Shown here: piece by piece, positions 1 to 7,233 of the stretch
How positions within the stretch are numbered: position 1 is the first letter of the stretch
How the letters are laid out: every line of letters starts with the position of its first letter
NCBI GenBank assembly: GCA_945906915.1
Contig: CAMDSI010000054.1
Coordinates: 1-11,396, forward strand
DNA length: 11,396 nucleotides
Direction: 5' to 3'
Origin: Spirosoma fluviale
GTDB taxonomy: Bacteria > Bacteroidota > Bacteroidia > Cytophagales > Spirosomataceae
Program-made: the position numbers and the translations under genes
Notes under the pieces: generated by a model
Databases searched by the model: none
Told to the model about the DNA's origin: nothing
What the model saw: only the letters and a program-made list of their open reading frames with translations

Positions 1-597
1 AATCCGGCTAATATCAGCTTAGAGGAAATGTATTTTGAAAAGGCGCCTTTGTATGCAGAATTTGGAAAGATAATCGTCGTAGGAATGGGCTTTTTGTTCG
101 TCAACAAACAGGGTGAGATGGCCTTAAAAGTGAAGACGATTGCTCACGCAGACGAGAAAACGCTTCTCATGGAGTTCATTGCTTTCGTAAATAAGACCTA
201 TAAGTCCAGAGAGTTAACCTTGGTGGCGCACAATGGCAAGGAATTTGACTTTCCCTATCTCTGCAGACGGATGTTAATTAACGGCTTAGAGATTCCCAAA
301 TCATTGCAATTGCAGGGAAAGAAACCGTGGGAAATCATACACCAGGATACGATGGAGATGTGGAAATTTGGCGATAGAAGATCCTATTCTTCGCTTGAAT
401 TATTAGCGGAATTGATGGGAATTTCAGGGGCCAAAGCAGACCTCTCTGGAGACCAGGTGAATCGGGTTTTCTACAAGGAAAATGGATTAGCTAGGATAAA
501 TGAGTATTGCCTAGAAGACGTAATCGTAGTGGCGCAACTCTACCTTCGTTTTCACTTTTTAGATCTAGTTGCGCCAGAGAATATCGTCAAATTATAA
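1..597 (+). CDS. 3'-5' exonuclease, PolB-exonuclease-like (DEDDy), 5'-truncated by the window
   Basis: The reading frame is open from base 1, so the gene starts upstream. About 198 residues are visible, and the ATG at 28 is internal, not the start. The fold is RNase H-like, of the family named predicted 3'-5' exonuclease related to the exonuclease domain of PolB (DNA_pol_B_exo2). Seen here are the Exo II motif in VAHNGKEFDFPYLCRR (Asn plus the FD aspartate) and the Exo III motif YCLED (Tyr-x3-Asp), which makes it the DEDDy subtype. The Exo I motif (DxE) must lie upstream of the window. The expected role is metal-dependent removal of nucleotides from DNA 3' ends; the physiological substrate is unknown. 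No terminator is seen after it: its TAA overlaps the stop of the convergent gene, so read-through antisense into that gene is likely. The family call is confident, the cellular role is not. Confidence 0.85.
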   Translation, partial: NPANISLEEMYFEKAPLYAEFGKIIVVGMGFLFVNKQGEMALKVKTIAHADEKTLLMEFIAFVNKTYKSRELTLVAHNGKEFDFPYLCRRMLINGLEIPKSLQLQGKKPWEIIHQDTMEMWKFGDRRSYSSLELLAELMGISGAKADLSGDQVNRVFYKENGLARINEYCLEDVIVVAQLYLRFHFLDLVAPENIVKL

Positions 598-1227
598 AGT
601 TTTAGCCGGGTTGCCGAATACGCGTTTCGATGCCGCTACATTCTCAATCACTACACTCCCCGCTCCTACTGTAGCGCCTTTTCCTACCTTCACACTTCCC
701 ACGATAGTGGAGTGAATGCCGATATAAACATTGTTCTCGATGATGGCTTCTTTTCCTATCACAGAGCCCGCTCCGATGGACGCGTAATCTGCGATTTGTG
801 CTCCTGTTTCTATGATGGCTCCGGAACCAATGATGACGTGATCACCTAGTTTTGTTTCGGGTAATATTTGGGCGCCGCTACCGATGAAAACTCCGTAGGC
901 TAGGCTTTTAACGTCTGCTATATTTGCCGTCGGGTGGATGGCATTTACCGGTTTTACTTCGCGTTCCTCTAAGATCAATTCGATCATTTTCTTGCGCTCA
1001 GTTGGGTTTTCTAGGGCGACGAATACGCCACAGTTTTTACCAATTAATTTGAAATAGGACTCATCATCTGCAGGCCCTAATACAGGTATCTCCCCAATAC
1101 TCGTGTCTTTCTTTTTAGGATCATCGTCTAAGAAACCGTAGATAACGATGTCATTTTTTTCAAAAACATGTGCTACTTCTAGGCCAAAGGGATTAACTCC
1201 AATAATTATTACAGGTAATGATGTCAT
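592..1227 (-). CDS. PglD/NeuD-like sugar O-acyltransferase family protein (left-handed beta-helix), catalytic His apparently absent
   Basis: This is a 211-residue protein. Residues 4-35 form a Rossmann-like half (PVIIIGVNPFG, then YGFLDDD), as in the PglD/NeuD family. Residues about 95-208 are hexapeptide repeats of a left-handed beta-helix (IGSGAQI, IGAGSVI, VGAGSVV) ending in the typical FGNPAK. Family members use acetyl-CoA to acetylate an amino- or hydroxy-sugar, usually as trimers in the cytoplasm. In PglD and NeuD the catalytic His follows a Glu (the V/I-E-H-D/E-C segment). By eye the equivalent here is IIETGAQ (residues 138-144), with Thr141 where His is expected, so activity is doubtful. 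It is the last gene of the CLC-peptidase operon; its ATG directly abuts the peptidase stop (TAAATG). No sugar-synthesis genes are nearby, so the substrate cannot be guessed. Confidence 0.8.
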   Translation of the reverse strand: MTSLPVIIIGVNPFGLEVAHVFEKNDIVIYGFLDDDPKKKDTSIGEIPVLGPADDESYFKLIGKNCGVFVALENPTERKKMIELILEEREVKPVNAIHPTANIADVKSLAYGVFIGSGAQILPETKLGDHVIIGSGAIIETGAQIADYASIGAGSVIGKEAIIENNVYIGIHSTIVGSVKVGKGATVGAGSVVIENVAASKRVFGNPAKTL

Positions 1228-2418
1228 TTAGGATTGTATTTTATGCGTGTAATCTGATAATTTAAAGCCGGGTTTTCCATCCTTTAATAGGATTAATTCG
1301 GTGTAATTCTCACCCAAAGTAATACTTGAATCAGGGGACAAATGTAAGTTTTTCCCATCGATTTCTGTTAAGCCGTAAAAAGGAGACATGTCGCCAATGT
1401 TTTCTACCAACCAGGAATAGTGAATTCTTCCATCTGTCATCGGCGTTTCCACGAGGTTAAATAAGACATCTGCGCGAACGGTTGAACTTAAGGGAGCGTC
1501 TTTGATTTTGATATCTACGATGGCGCGCTCATTAGTAGGCAAGGCCTCATATTCCTCAATGGATTCTTCAGAATAGCTTCCGTCGGCGATAGCACAGAAT
1601 GCATCGAGTAATAAACAGGCGTTTAATTTGCGCAAGGAATGCTTTTCCAGATCCCACCCAGCTCCGCCAGATTCGAGTAAAACTAAGCCATATCCACGAG
1701 AGGAGAAGGTATCTCCAAAAGCTCTGGATTCATATTCGTCTGTCCATTTGGCTATTTTTCCTGGGATGATGGGTTGGATTTGGTGCAACATGCGTTGACA
1801 GATTTGGCCTGCGCGCAAACGAGAGGGAGTCCAAGTCCCGTCCTCATCTCCTGTGGTGGCTAGGAAGGCGATATGCGTTTGTTCTGGGCTATTGCCTACC
1901 GAATACAATCGGTTTTGGTCGTGTAAATTGAAGGCGAAAGCAGGCTTGATTTCGTCTGCCCAAGCGGATAAAATGCGCGCCTCTATAGAGTTTTGTTTCG
2001 TCGCATCGCGGTTCATGTCGATGCCTAGAGCGGTTTCGCGTTGCCACCGTTCGGCACCATCTGCATTTAAGCGAGGAATGATGCGTAAGGTAATTTTCTG
2101 ATGCAATTTTTGCTTAATCTCCTGGGCTAACTCCCCAGAAGAGGATAATAAACGAAAAATATCGGCTAAAGCCAGGGTGGCCGTAGCCTCGTCTCCGTGC
2201 ATTTGGGACCAAGCGATTATTTCTATGCGGCCTTCGCCCCAGCTAATTTCCTGGATAGGTCTTCCCTCCTGTGTTTTTCCGATGGTTCGCACAGCAAAAT
2301 TAGTAGACCATTCTGCCATTAATTCTTGCCATAGCTCTGCCGAGAAACGACGTTTCGTCAGGCGATTTTCGCGGAAGGTATCGTATTGTTCAAAGGCTTT
2401 TGCAAACAGTAGTGACAT
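1228..2418 (-). CDS. M14 family zinc metallocarboxypeptidase, cytoplasmic
   Basis: This is a 396-residue protein with the M14 carboxypeptidase signature. The zinc ligands are H74 and E77 (MHGDE) and H166 (NLHDQ). NADG at 118-121 and MNRD at 135-138 correspond to the substrate-carboxylate-binding Asn/Arg region of carboxypeptidase A, and E249 in LLES is the likely general base. The catalytic domain spans roughly residues 40-280; about 110 C-terminal residues look like an added beta-rich domain. There is no signal peptide, unlike many exported M14 enzymes, so it probably acts on small peptides or amidated metabolites in the cytoplasm. It is the middle gene of a three-gene operon, abutting its neighbours with no spacer on either side, which suggests translational coupling. 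All catalytic residues appear intact. The substrate is unknown; the family includes carboxypeptidases, succinylglutamate/aspartate deacylases and peptidoglycan amidases. Confidence 0.85.
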   Translation of the reverse strand: MSLLFAKAFEQYDTFRENRLTKRRFSAELWQELMAEWSTNFAVRTIGKTQEGRPIQEISWGEGRIEIIAWSQMHGDEATATLALADIFRLLSSSGELAQEIKQKLHQKITLRIIPRLNADGAERWQRETALGIDMNRDATKQNSIEARILSAWADEIKPAFAFNLHDQNRLYSVGNSPEQTHIAFLATTGDEDGTWTPSRLRAGQICQRMLHQIQPIIPGKIAKWTDEYESRAFGDTFSSRGYGLVLLESGGAGWDLEKHSLRKLNACLLLDAFCAIADGSYSEESIEEYEALPTNERAIVDIKIKDAPLSSTVRADVLFNLVETPMTDGRIHYSWLVENIGDMSPFYGLTEIDGKNLHLSPDSSITLGENYTELILLKDGKPGFKLSDYTHKIQS

Positions 2419-3525
2419 TTAGTAGATAGGTTTAGGCAAGTAATCTGCCCAGGTTTGAGATGTAAAGATTCCTTTTTTTCCTGAGCCGAACAAGACTATT
2501 AGTGTAATGATGAAATAACAGAACCAGGCCGAGGGCCCAAAAAGTTCTACTCCGAGGAGGGTGGCGGCTAGCGGGGTTTTGGCAAGACCTCCATATAAAC
2601 TCACGAATCCGATACCTGCCGATAAACCTAATGGCAAGGCGAGCCATGATGCAAAACCGGAGGCCGCATGAGAGCCAATCAAAAACAGGGGCGTCGCTTC
2701 TCCCCCCTTAAATCCCATACCTAAACTTAAGTTCGTGGCGACTAATTTCCAAAGGGCAAAGTCCGGCGTGACCTGATCGAATGGTCGAAGTAAAAATTCC
2801 GAACCGAGTCCAAGAGTTTCGTGAAACACCGGGATGCTTAAGACGCCGAACAAAATCAAGCCCGCGAGAATCCCTTTTAGCGGACCCTGTACGGGTAATT
2901 TGTCGAACGTAGAAATTATAATCGATTCTGAGCGCTTATAGAGAAAGGCAATTAGGGCTAAAAACAGGCCCAAGAGCGCTAATTTGGCACAAAATGAAGC
3001 CGAAAACTCAGGTAAATTTATACTAGGGTAAGATAGATGTTTTGTGCCGTACACGTGGAGACTTACATAATTGGCGGAAAAAGCCGCAAAAAGGCAGGCG
3101 GGGATATGGCGAAAATTAATTTTCCCAACCTCCCCCACTTCGAGCGCAAAAAAGGCTCCGGCCAGCGGAGTTCCGAAAACGGAAGCGAATCCGGCAGCCA
3201 TGCCGGCTTTGGGAAAAAGGTCTTTTGGAAAAATGGACGACCCCGAAATTTTCTCCCCTAACACTCGACCCATAGAGACCGCGACTCCTTCTCGTCCCAC
3301 CGAGGCTCCGGCCAGGTGACTAAGCCAAGAGGCGGGGATGATGAGGTAGGCGGGGAAGGGGAAAATTGCGAACACGAAACCTAAAAGCGGTAAGGCATAT
3401 AAATAGGATCCATTGTGTTGAATCCAGTCTAGGCCGGCTAAAAATAGGGATGAAAGGCTCCCTGTGGCAAAGGAGAGGGCGACCAATAGGCCTAGATTCA
3501 TCAGAAATGCCTTAATTCGAGCCAA
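2419..3525 (-). CDS. CLC-family anion transporter, fluoride/proton antiporter (CLC-F)-like, shortened N-terminal half
   Basis: This is a polytopic membrane protein of 368 residues with CLC motifs: VGREGVAV (residues 76-83), with gating Glu79, and GFKGGEATPLF (271-281) in place of GxFxP. GREG followed by GGE-x-TP is characteristic of the fluoride-exporting CLC-F branch as I recall it, suggesting F-/H+ exchange at the inner membrane. Two oddities stand out. The stretch between the second helix and GREG is about 30-40 residues shorter than in typical CLC-F proteins and lacks the first filter motif (the GNN/Met region equivalent to GSGIP). The C-terminal GIY-x-SQ motif reads GIFTSQ, with Phe at 354. 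No frameshift is visible in this stretch. The annotated start is TTG at 3525, with an in-frame stop just upstream; ATG at 3501 (residue 9) is the alternative. No fluoride riboswitch is seen upstream. It is the first gene of the minus-strand operon. Confidence 0.85.
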   Translation of the reverse strand: MARIKAFLMNLGLLVALSFATGSLSSLFLAGLDWIQHNGSYLYALPLLGFVFAIFPFPAYLIIPASWLSHLAGASVGREGVAVSMGRVLGEKISGSSIFPKDLFPKAGMAAGFASVFGTPLAGAFFALEVGEVGKINFRHIPACLFAAFSANYVSLHVYGTKHLSYPSINLPEFSASFCAKLALLGLFLALIAFLYKRSESIIISTFDKLPVQGPLKGILAGLILFGVLSIPVFHETLGLGSEFLLRPFDQVTPDFALWKLVATNLSLGMGFKGGEATPLFLIGSHAASGFASWLALPLGLSAGIGFVSLYGGLAKTPLAATLLGVELFGPSAWFCYFIITLIVLFGSGKKGIFTSQTWADYLPKPIY

Positions 3526-3544
3526 AACTATCGTATTTTTGTTT

Positions 3545-3552
3545 CAAAGGTA
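3545..3552 (-). promoter_or_regulatory. -7 element (TACCTTTG) of the CLC operon promoter
   Basis: On the minus strand this reads TACCTTTG, a perfect match to the Bacteroidota -7 consensus TAnnTTTG. It lies 19 bases before the TTG start and 43 before the alternative ATG. A TTTG (plus-strand CAAA at 3577-3580) lies 24 bases upstream, slightly farther than usual for a -33 element. It mirrors the + strand element at 3569-3576. Confidence 0.55.
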
Positions 3553-3568
3553 AGAATTATATTTTCCC

Positions 3569-3576
3569 TACCTTTG
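3569..3576 (+). promoter_or_regulatory. -7 element (TACCTTTG) of the helicase operon promoter
   Basis: TACCTTTG matches the Bacteroidota TAnnTTTG -7 consensus. It ends 13 bases before the helicase ATG, implying a very short 5' leader. No convincing -33 TTTG sits at normal spacing; TTTG at 3538-3541 is 27 bases upstream. Together with 3545-3552 it forms a perfect 8-bp inverted repeat around a 16-bp spacer. Confidence 0.55.
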
Positions 3577-3589
3577 CAAATCTACTACA

Positions 3590-5014
3590 ATGCCGAATCC
3601 AATGGATGAATTTTTAAGTTTGGGATTAAATCCACAGCTACAGCGCGCTTGCACGGAGGTGGGTTATACAAAACCGACGCCCATTCAGGAGAAGGCGATT
3701 CCGCTGTTATTGCAAGGCCACGATTTATTGGGAATTGCGCAAACGGGTACCGGGAAGACCGCTGCCTATGCTTTGCCCATTTTGATGCGCTGTAAATATG
3801 CGCAGGGAAAGAATCCGCGTGCCTTGATTTTAGCGCCTACTCGCGAGCTGGTGATGCAGATTCACACGGTGATGATTGGTTTAGCGCAGTTTACGGACTT
3901 GCGAATTTTGGCATTATACGGAGGATTAGGGCCAAAGCCCCAGATCCAAGCGCTCGAGGAAGGCATCGACATCCTCGTTTCTACGCCGGGTCGATTCTTA
4001 GAATTGTACCGCAAGGACGTGATTGTGGTGAAGGAATTGAAATTTTTGATTTTAGACGAAGCAGACAAGATGATGGATATGGGCTTTATGCCGCAGATTC
4101 GTCAGATTTTGGAAAAAATACCGTACAAAAAAAGGATGAACGGCTTGTTCTCCGCCACCTTCCCTGAGAAGGTGGAGAACCTGTCCCACGAGTTTTTAGA
4201 GTTTCCGATGAAGATCGAAATCACTCCGCAGGCCACGCCGGCGAGCCAGGTGACGCAATCTGTTTATGAGGCGCCGAACTTATTAACGAAGCTTCATGCC
4301 CTCGCTTACTTTATGCAAAACCCTGATTTTCATCGGGTTATGGTATTTTGTCGTTCGAAAGATGCGGCGAATGACGTGGAGAAATGGTTATTAAAGACTT
4401 TGCCTAAAGACCAAGTTCGCGTAATTCACTCGAACAAAGGACAAAATACGCGTATCAACGCAATGGCCCAATTCCGCGAAGGAAATGTCCGCGTTTTAGT
4501 GACGACGGATGTGGCCGCACGTGGGATTGATATCCCGAAAGTTTCCCACGTGATTAACTTTGATGTGCCCTTGATTTACGAGGATTATGTCCACCGAATC
4601 GGCCGTACGGGTCGTGCAGAGGAGATCGGCGAGTCGATTACCTTTATTACGTTAGCGGAGAGTTACCACTGGACGAAAATCGAGGAAATCATTCAGCAGA
4701 AGATTGAAATTGAGCAATTGCCAGAAGGAATTAAGATCGAAGAAACGCCATTTTTAGAGCAACAAGATATGTTACGCGCGGTAGATGACCAGCGCAAACG
4801 CGAGGATCCGGACTTTAAGGGTGCGTTCCACGATAAGAAATGGGTGATTAAGGCGAAGGCTTCTGGCAAGAAAGTACCCCAGAAAAAGGCCGTTACCAAA
4901 GCTGGACCCAAAGGCGGCGCCGTTCAAGGCCCTAAGCCCATCGTCCGTAATAACCGCCCAGGAAAGAATGCAAAATTCCGTCCTGGCGCAGCGTCCAATA
5001 AAAAGAAACGTTAG
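3590..5014 (+). CDS. DEAD-box ATP-dependent RNA helicase, RhlE-like
   Basis: This is a 474-residue helicase with every DEAD-box motif: Q motif around residues 29-33, motif I AQTGTGKT (50-57), Ia PTREL (83-87), GG at 111-112, Ib TPGR (132-135), II DEAD (156-159), III SAT (188-190), IV near 252, V from 304 (VTTDVAARGIDIP) and VI HRIGRTGR (335-342). Two RecA domains cover residues 1-370. A Lys/Arg/Gly/Pro-rich disordered tail (about 415-474) should bind RNA nonspecifically, as in RhlE- and CsdA-type cold-shock or ribosome-assembly helicases. It acts in the cytoplasm, unwinding short RNA duplexes with ATP. The ATG at 3590 lies 13 bases after a -7 element; the ATG at 3602 (residue 5) is an alternative start. 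It is the first gene of a likely operon with the TPR and GH3 genes (gaps of 10 and 7 bases). The exact paralogue (rhlE or another) cannot be fixed from sequence alone. Confidence 0.93.
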   Translation: MPNPMDEFLSLGLNPQLQRACTEVGYTKPTPIQEKAIPLLLQGHDLLGIAQTGTGKTAAYALPILMRCKYAQGKNPRALILAPTRELVMQIHTVMIGLAQFTDLRILALYGGLGPKPQIQALEEGIDILVSTPGRFLELYRKDVIVVKELKFLILDEADKMMDMGFMPQIRQILEKIPYKKRMNGLFSATFPEKVENLSHEFLEFPMKIEITPQATPASQVTQSVYEAPNLLTKLHALAYFMQNPDFHRVMVFCRSKDAANDVEKWLLKTLPKDQVRVIHSNKGQNTRINAMAQFREGNVRVLVTTDVAARGIDIPKVSHVINFDVPLIYEDYVHRIGRTGRAEEIGESITFITLAESYHWTKIEEIIQQKIEIEQLPEGIKIEETPFLEQQDMLRAVDDQRKREDPDFKGAFHDKKWVIKAKASGKKVPQKKAVTKAGPKGGAVQGPKPIVRNNRPGKNAKFRPGAASNKKKR

Positions 5015-5024
5015 TTTTGTGTCT

Positions 5025-5735
5025 ATGAAAAGAGTTCTGTTATTGTGTTTGATTTCGTTTGCTGGTTTTGCGCAGTCGAAGCCTGCGTCAGGTACCGCGG
5101 CGGCTGCCCCTGTGAAACCCGTTCGCGCAGCGAAGTACGAAGTATTGTATGGCTCGAAGCCCCTTTCGAAAGCCGACCAAAAAGAATTAAATGAGTTCGT
5201 GGCGAGCTGTGATGCGTCTTTTGGCTCGAGAGCCGAGGCGGTTACTTTCTTTGCAGAGCGCGCTTGGGAATATGTGGCGTCCGCTCGTTTAGACACCGCG
5301 ACTTATCGCTTTAATTTGATTAGTGCTTTGGATCCAAATAGCGTCGATGCTTTTTGGGGACTAGGAGTTATTTCCTACCAAAGAGGCGACAACGATTTAG
5401 CTATTCGCTTGTTAAACAAGGGATTAGAAATAGATTCAACCGTGACAATGATGCGCGTGGATTACGCGATTGTGAAGCTGGATTGTTATCAGAAGGGGAT
5501 TGATTGCGGGACTTTGGACGAAGTAGAAACGGAATTAGTGCATGCATTGCAGCAGGATCCGAAGAACGCGAGTGCCTGGATGAAACGCTGTCAGGTCGCC
5601 TATTACAAGGAAAAATATGAGTTAGCGTGGACGTATTTTCACGAGGCTCGCGTTGCTGATATTTTGCAATTGGACTTGAATTTTGGGTCACTTTTAGAAG
5701 CCAAAATGCCAGACCCCAAAGGCATATTTAAATAG
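5025..5735 (+). CDS. Exported TPR-repeat protein
   Basis: The frame is open from an ATG at 4968 that overlaps the helicase end, but I choose the ATG at 5025. It gives MKRVLLLCLISFAGFAQ, a clear signal peptide with probable cleavage near Gln17, and starts 10 bases after the helicase stop. The protein has 236 residues. After an Ala/Pro-rich linker (20-36), residues about 92-214 form tetratricopeptide repeats; the clearest are about 106-139 (AFWGLGVISYQRGDNDLAIR) and 182-214 (AWMKRCQVAYYKEKYELAW), with two weaker helical pairs between and before. TPRs are protein-binding scaffolds, so this is likely a periplasmic or outer-membrane-associated adaptor. The Cys at residue 8 lies too early for a convincing lipobox. 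Its partner is unknown, and a functional link to the helicase is only positional. Confidence 0.8.
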   Translation: MKRVLLLCLISFAGFAQSKPASGTAAAAPVKPVRAAKYEVLYGSKPLSKADQKELNEFVASCDASFGSRAEAVTFFAERAWEYVASARLDTATYRFNLISALDPNSVDAFWGLGVISYQRGDNDLAIRLLNKGLEIDSTVTMMRVDYAIVKLDCYQKGIDCGTLDEVETELVHALQQDPKNASAWMKRCQVAYYKEKYELAWTYFHEARVADILQLDLNFGSLLEAKMPDPKGIFK

Positions 5736-5742
5736 TGTAGCG

Positions 5743-7233
5743 ATGGGTATTCGTTCCTTTTTTGCCAAACCACTAGCGGCTCGTGTCGTTAAAAAGTACC
5801 GATTAAGCCAGGATCAGGCCTTTGAGCGCCAAGACTTTTGGCTGAAGCAGATGGTGGCGAAGGCGGAGAAGACGCTTTTTGGAAGAGGCCACTCGTTCTC
5901 CAAAATCAAGAACTACCTCGACTACCGCTCTAACGTACCCATCTTCGAATACGAAGACATTAAGCCCTATATCGATGAGGTAGTTTCGGGAAAAGAAGAC
6001 ATTCTTTGGCCTGGAAAACCAGCCTATTTTGCCAAAACTTCCGGCACCACCTCCGGCGTCAAATACATTCCCATCTCGTCTGATTCCATGCCATTTCACA
6101 TTACCGCAGCGCGGGATGCCTTATTGCATTATGTGTATTACAGCGGGAATGCTTCGTTTTTAGACCGGAAATTGATCTTTTTAAGTGGCTCTCCGGAGAT
6201 GACCGAAACCAACGGAGTGCCTACGGGCCGCCTTTCTGGGATTGTGAATCACCACGTTCCAGGTTATTTGCGCGGCAATCAGATGCCATCGTACCAGACG
6301 AATTGTATCGAGGACTGGGAGCAAAAGCTCGAATCGATTGTACAGGAGACGATCTCGAAGCGGATGGGTTTGATTTCCGGGATTCCGCCTTGGGTGCAGA
6401 TGTATTTTGATCGTTTGGAAGAGCTATCAGGCCAAAAAATAGGCGACCTCTTCCCCGATTTCCAAGTATTTGTGACCGGCGGCGTGAACTTCGAACCCTA
6501 CCGCGAGAAAATAATGGCCTCGATAGGCCGAGAAATTGACGTGGTGGAGACATATCCCGCCTCGGAGGGGTTCATTGCGTTTGACGACTCTTCGGGCGAA
6601 CCAGGGCTATTATTGAACGTAGACGGCGGGATTTTCTTTGAGTTTGTCCCTACAGATACGTATTTCGGTGCAAACCCTGAGCGCCTAAGCCTGACAGAAG
6701 TCGCCCTGGGCGTGAATTATGCCATATTGTTGACGACGAATGCCGGCCTGTGGTCCTATTCCATCGGCGATACCGTGAAGTTTGTTTCACTTAACCCGTA
6801 CCGCATTGTGGTGACGGGTCGAATCAAGCACTTTATTTCGGCTTTTGGCGAGCACGTCATTGCCGAAGAAGTCGAGAAAGCTTTCGCCGCTGCGCTTGCC
6901 GCCTGCCCTGAAGCGCGTGTCGTTGAGTTTACTGTGGCGCCGCAGGTTTCTCCTGCGACTGGTTTGCCTTACCACGAGTGGCTTATTGAATTTTCATCGC
7001 CGCCCTCTTCTATGGATGCTTTTCAACAAGCTCTCGATGCGTCGATGTGCGCGCAAAATATCTATTACCGCGACCTGATCACCGGGTCTATCTTACGTCC
7101 TTTGGTGCTTACTTCGCTTCCTGCTGGAGCTTTTATCTCGTACATGAAGTCACAGGGTAAATTAGGGGGCCAAAACAAAGTTCCCCGCCTCTCGAATGAT
7201 CGGGGGCTGGCGGAGGGCGTCCTGCGGACGTAG
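5743..7233 (+). CDS. GH3 family adenylate-forming enzyme (acyl-acid-amido synthetase-like)
   Basis: This is a 496-residue member of the GH3 superfamily, best known from plant enzymes that conjugate amino acids to jasmonate or auxin through an acyl-adenylate. It has the ATP-binding loop KTSGTTSGVKYIP (98-110), the acyl/adenylate motif ETYPASEGF (269-277), YSIGDTVKF (339-347), TGRIKHFISAFGEHV (358-372) and the C-terminal QNKVPR (477-482). It is full length, with no signal peptide. Bacterial GH3 proteins are widespread in Bacteroidota but their substrates are generally unknown; a carboxylate-activating ligase is the safe reading. It begins 7 bases after the TPR gene and probably shares its transcript. 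The last five codons and the TAG stop lie inside the first unit of a hairpin array (7218-7311), so the C-terminal GVLRT residues are partly dictated by that repeat. Confidence 0.88.
   Translation: MGIRSFFAKPLAARVVKKYRLSQDQAFERQDFWLKQMVAKAEKTLFGRGHSFSKIKNYLDYRSNVPIFEYEDIKPYIDEVVSGKEDILWPGKPAYFAKTSGTTSGVKYIPISSDSMPFHITAARDALLHYVYYSGNASFLDRKLIFLSGSPEMTETNGVPTGRLSGIVNHHVPGYLRGNQMPSYQTNCIEDWEQKLESIVQETISKRMGLISGIPPWVQMYFDRLEELSGQKIGDLFPDFQVFVTGGVNFEPYREKIMASIGREIDVVETYPASEGFIAFDDSSGEPGLLLNVDGGIFFEFVPTDTYFGANPERLSLTEVALGVNYAILLTTNAGLWSYSIGDTVKFVSLNPYRIVVTGRIKHFISAFGEHVIAEEVEKAFAAALAACPEARVVEFTVAPQVSPATGLPYHEWLIEFSSPPSSMDAFQQALDASMCAQNIYYRDLITGSILRPLVLTSLPAGAFISYMKSQGKLGGQNKVPRLSNDRGLAEGVLRT

Noticed and set aside
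3526..3589. Fluoride riboswitch ahead of the CLC gene
   Set aside because: The upstream region is only 64 bases, fully used by divergent promoters, and shows no sequence resembling the crcB motif.
4968..5024. Upstream ATG giving a 19-residue N-terminal extension of the TPR protein
   Set aside because: It would bury the signal peptide and overlap the helicase; the ATG at 5025 starts the signal peptide directly.
4772..5296. 174-codon open frame on the minus strand
   Set aside because: It lies opposite the helicase tail and the TPR gene, has low-complexity composition and no recognisable domain, and both sense genes are strongly supported.
6221..6553. 110-codon open frame on the minus strand within GH3
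   Set aside because: It is a shadow of GH3, Arg/Ser/Pro-rich as expected from antisense reading of a GC-rich gene.
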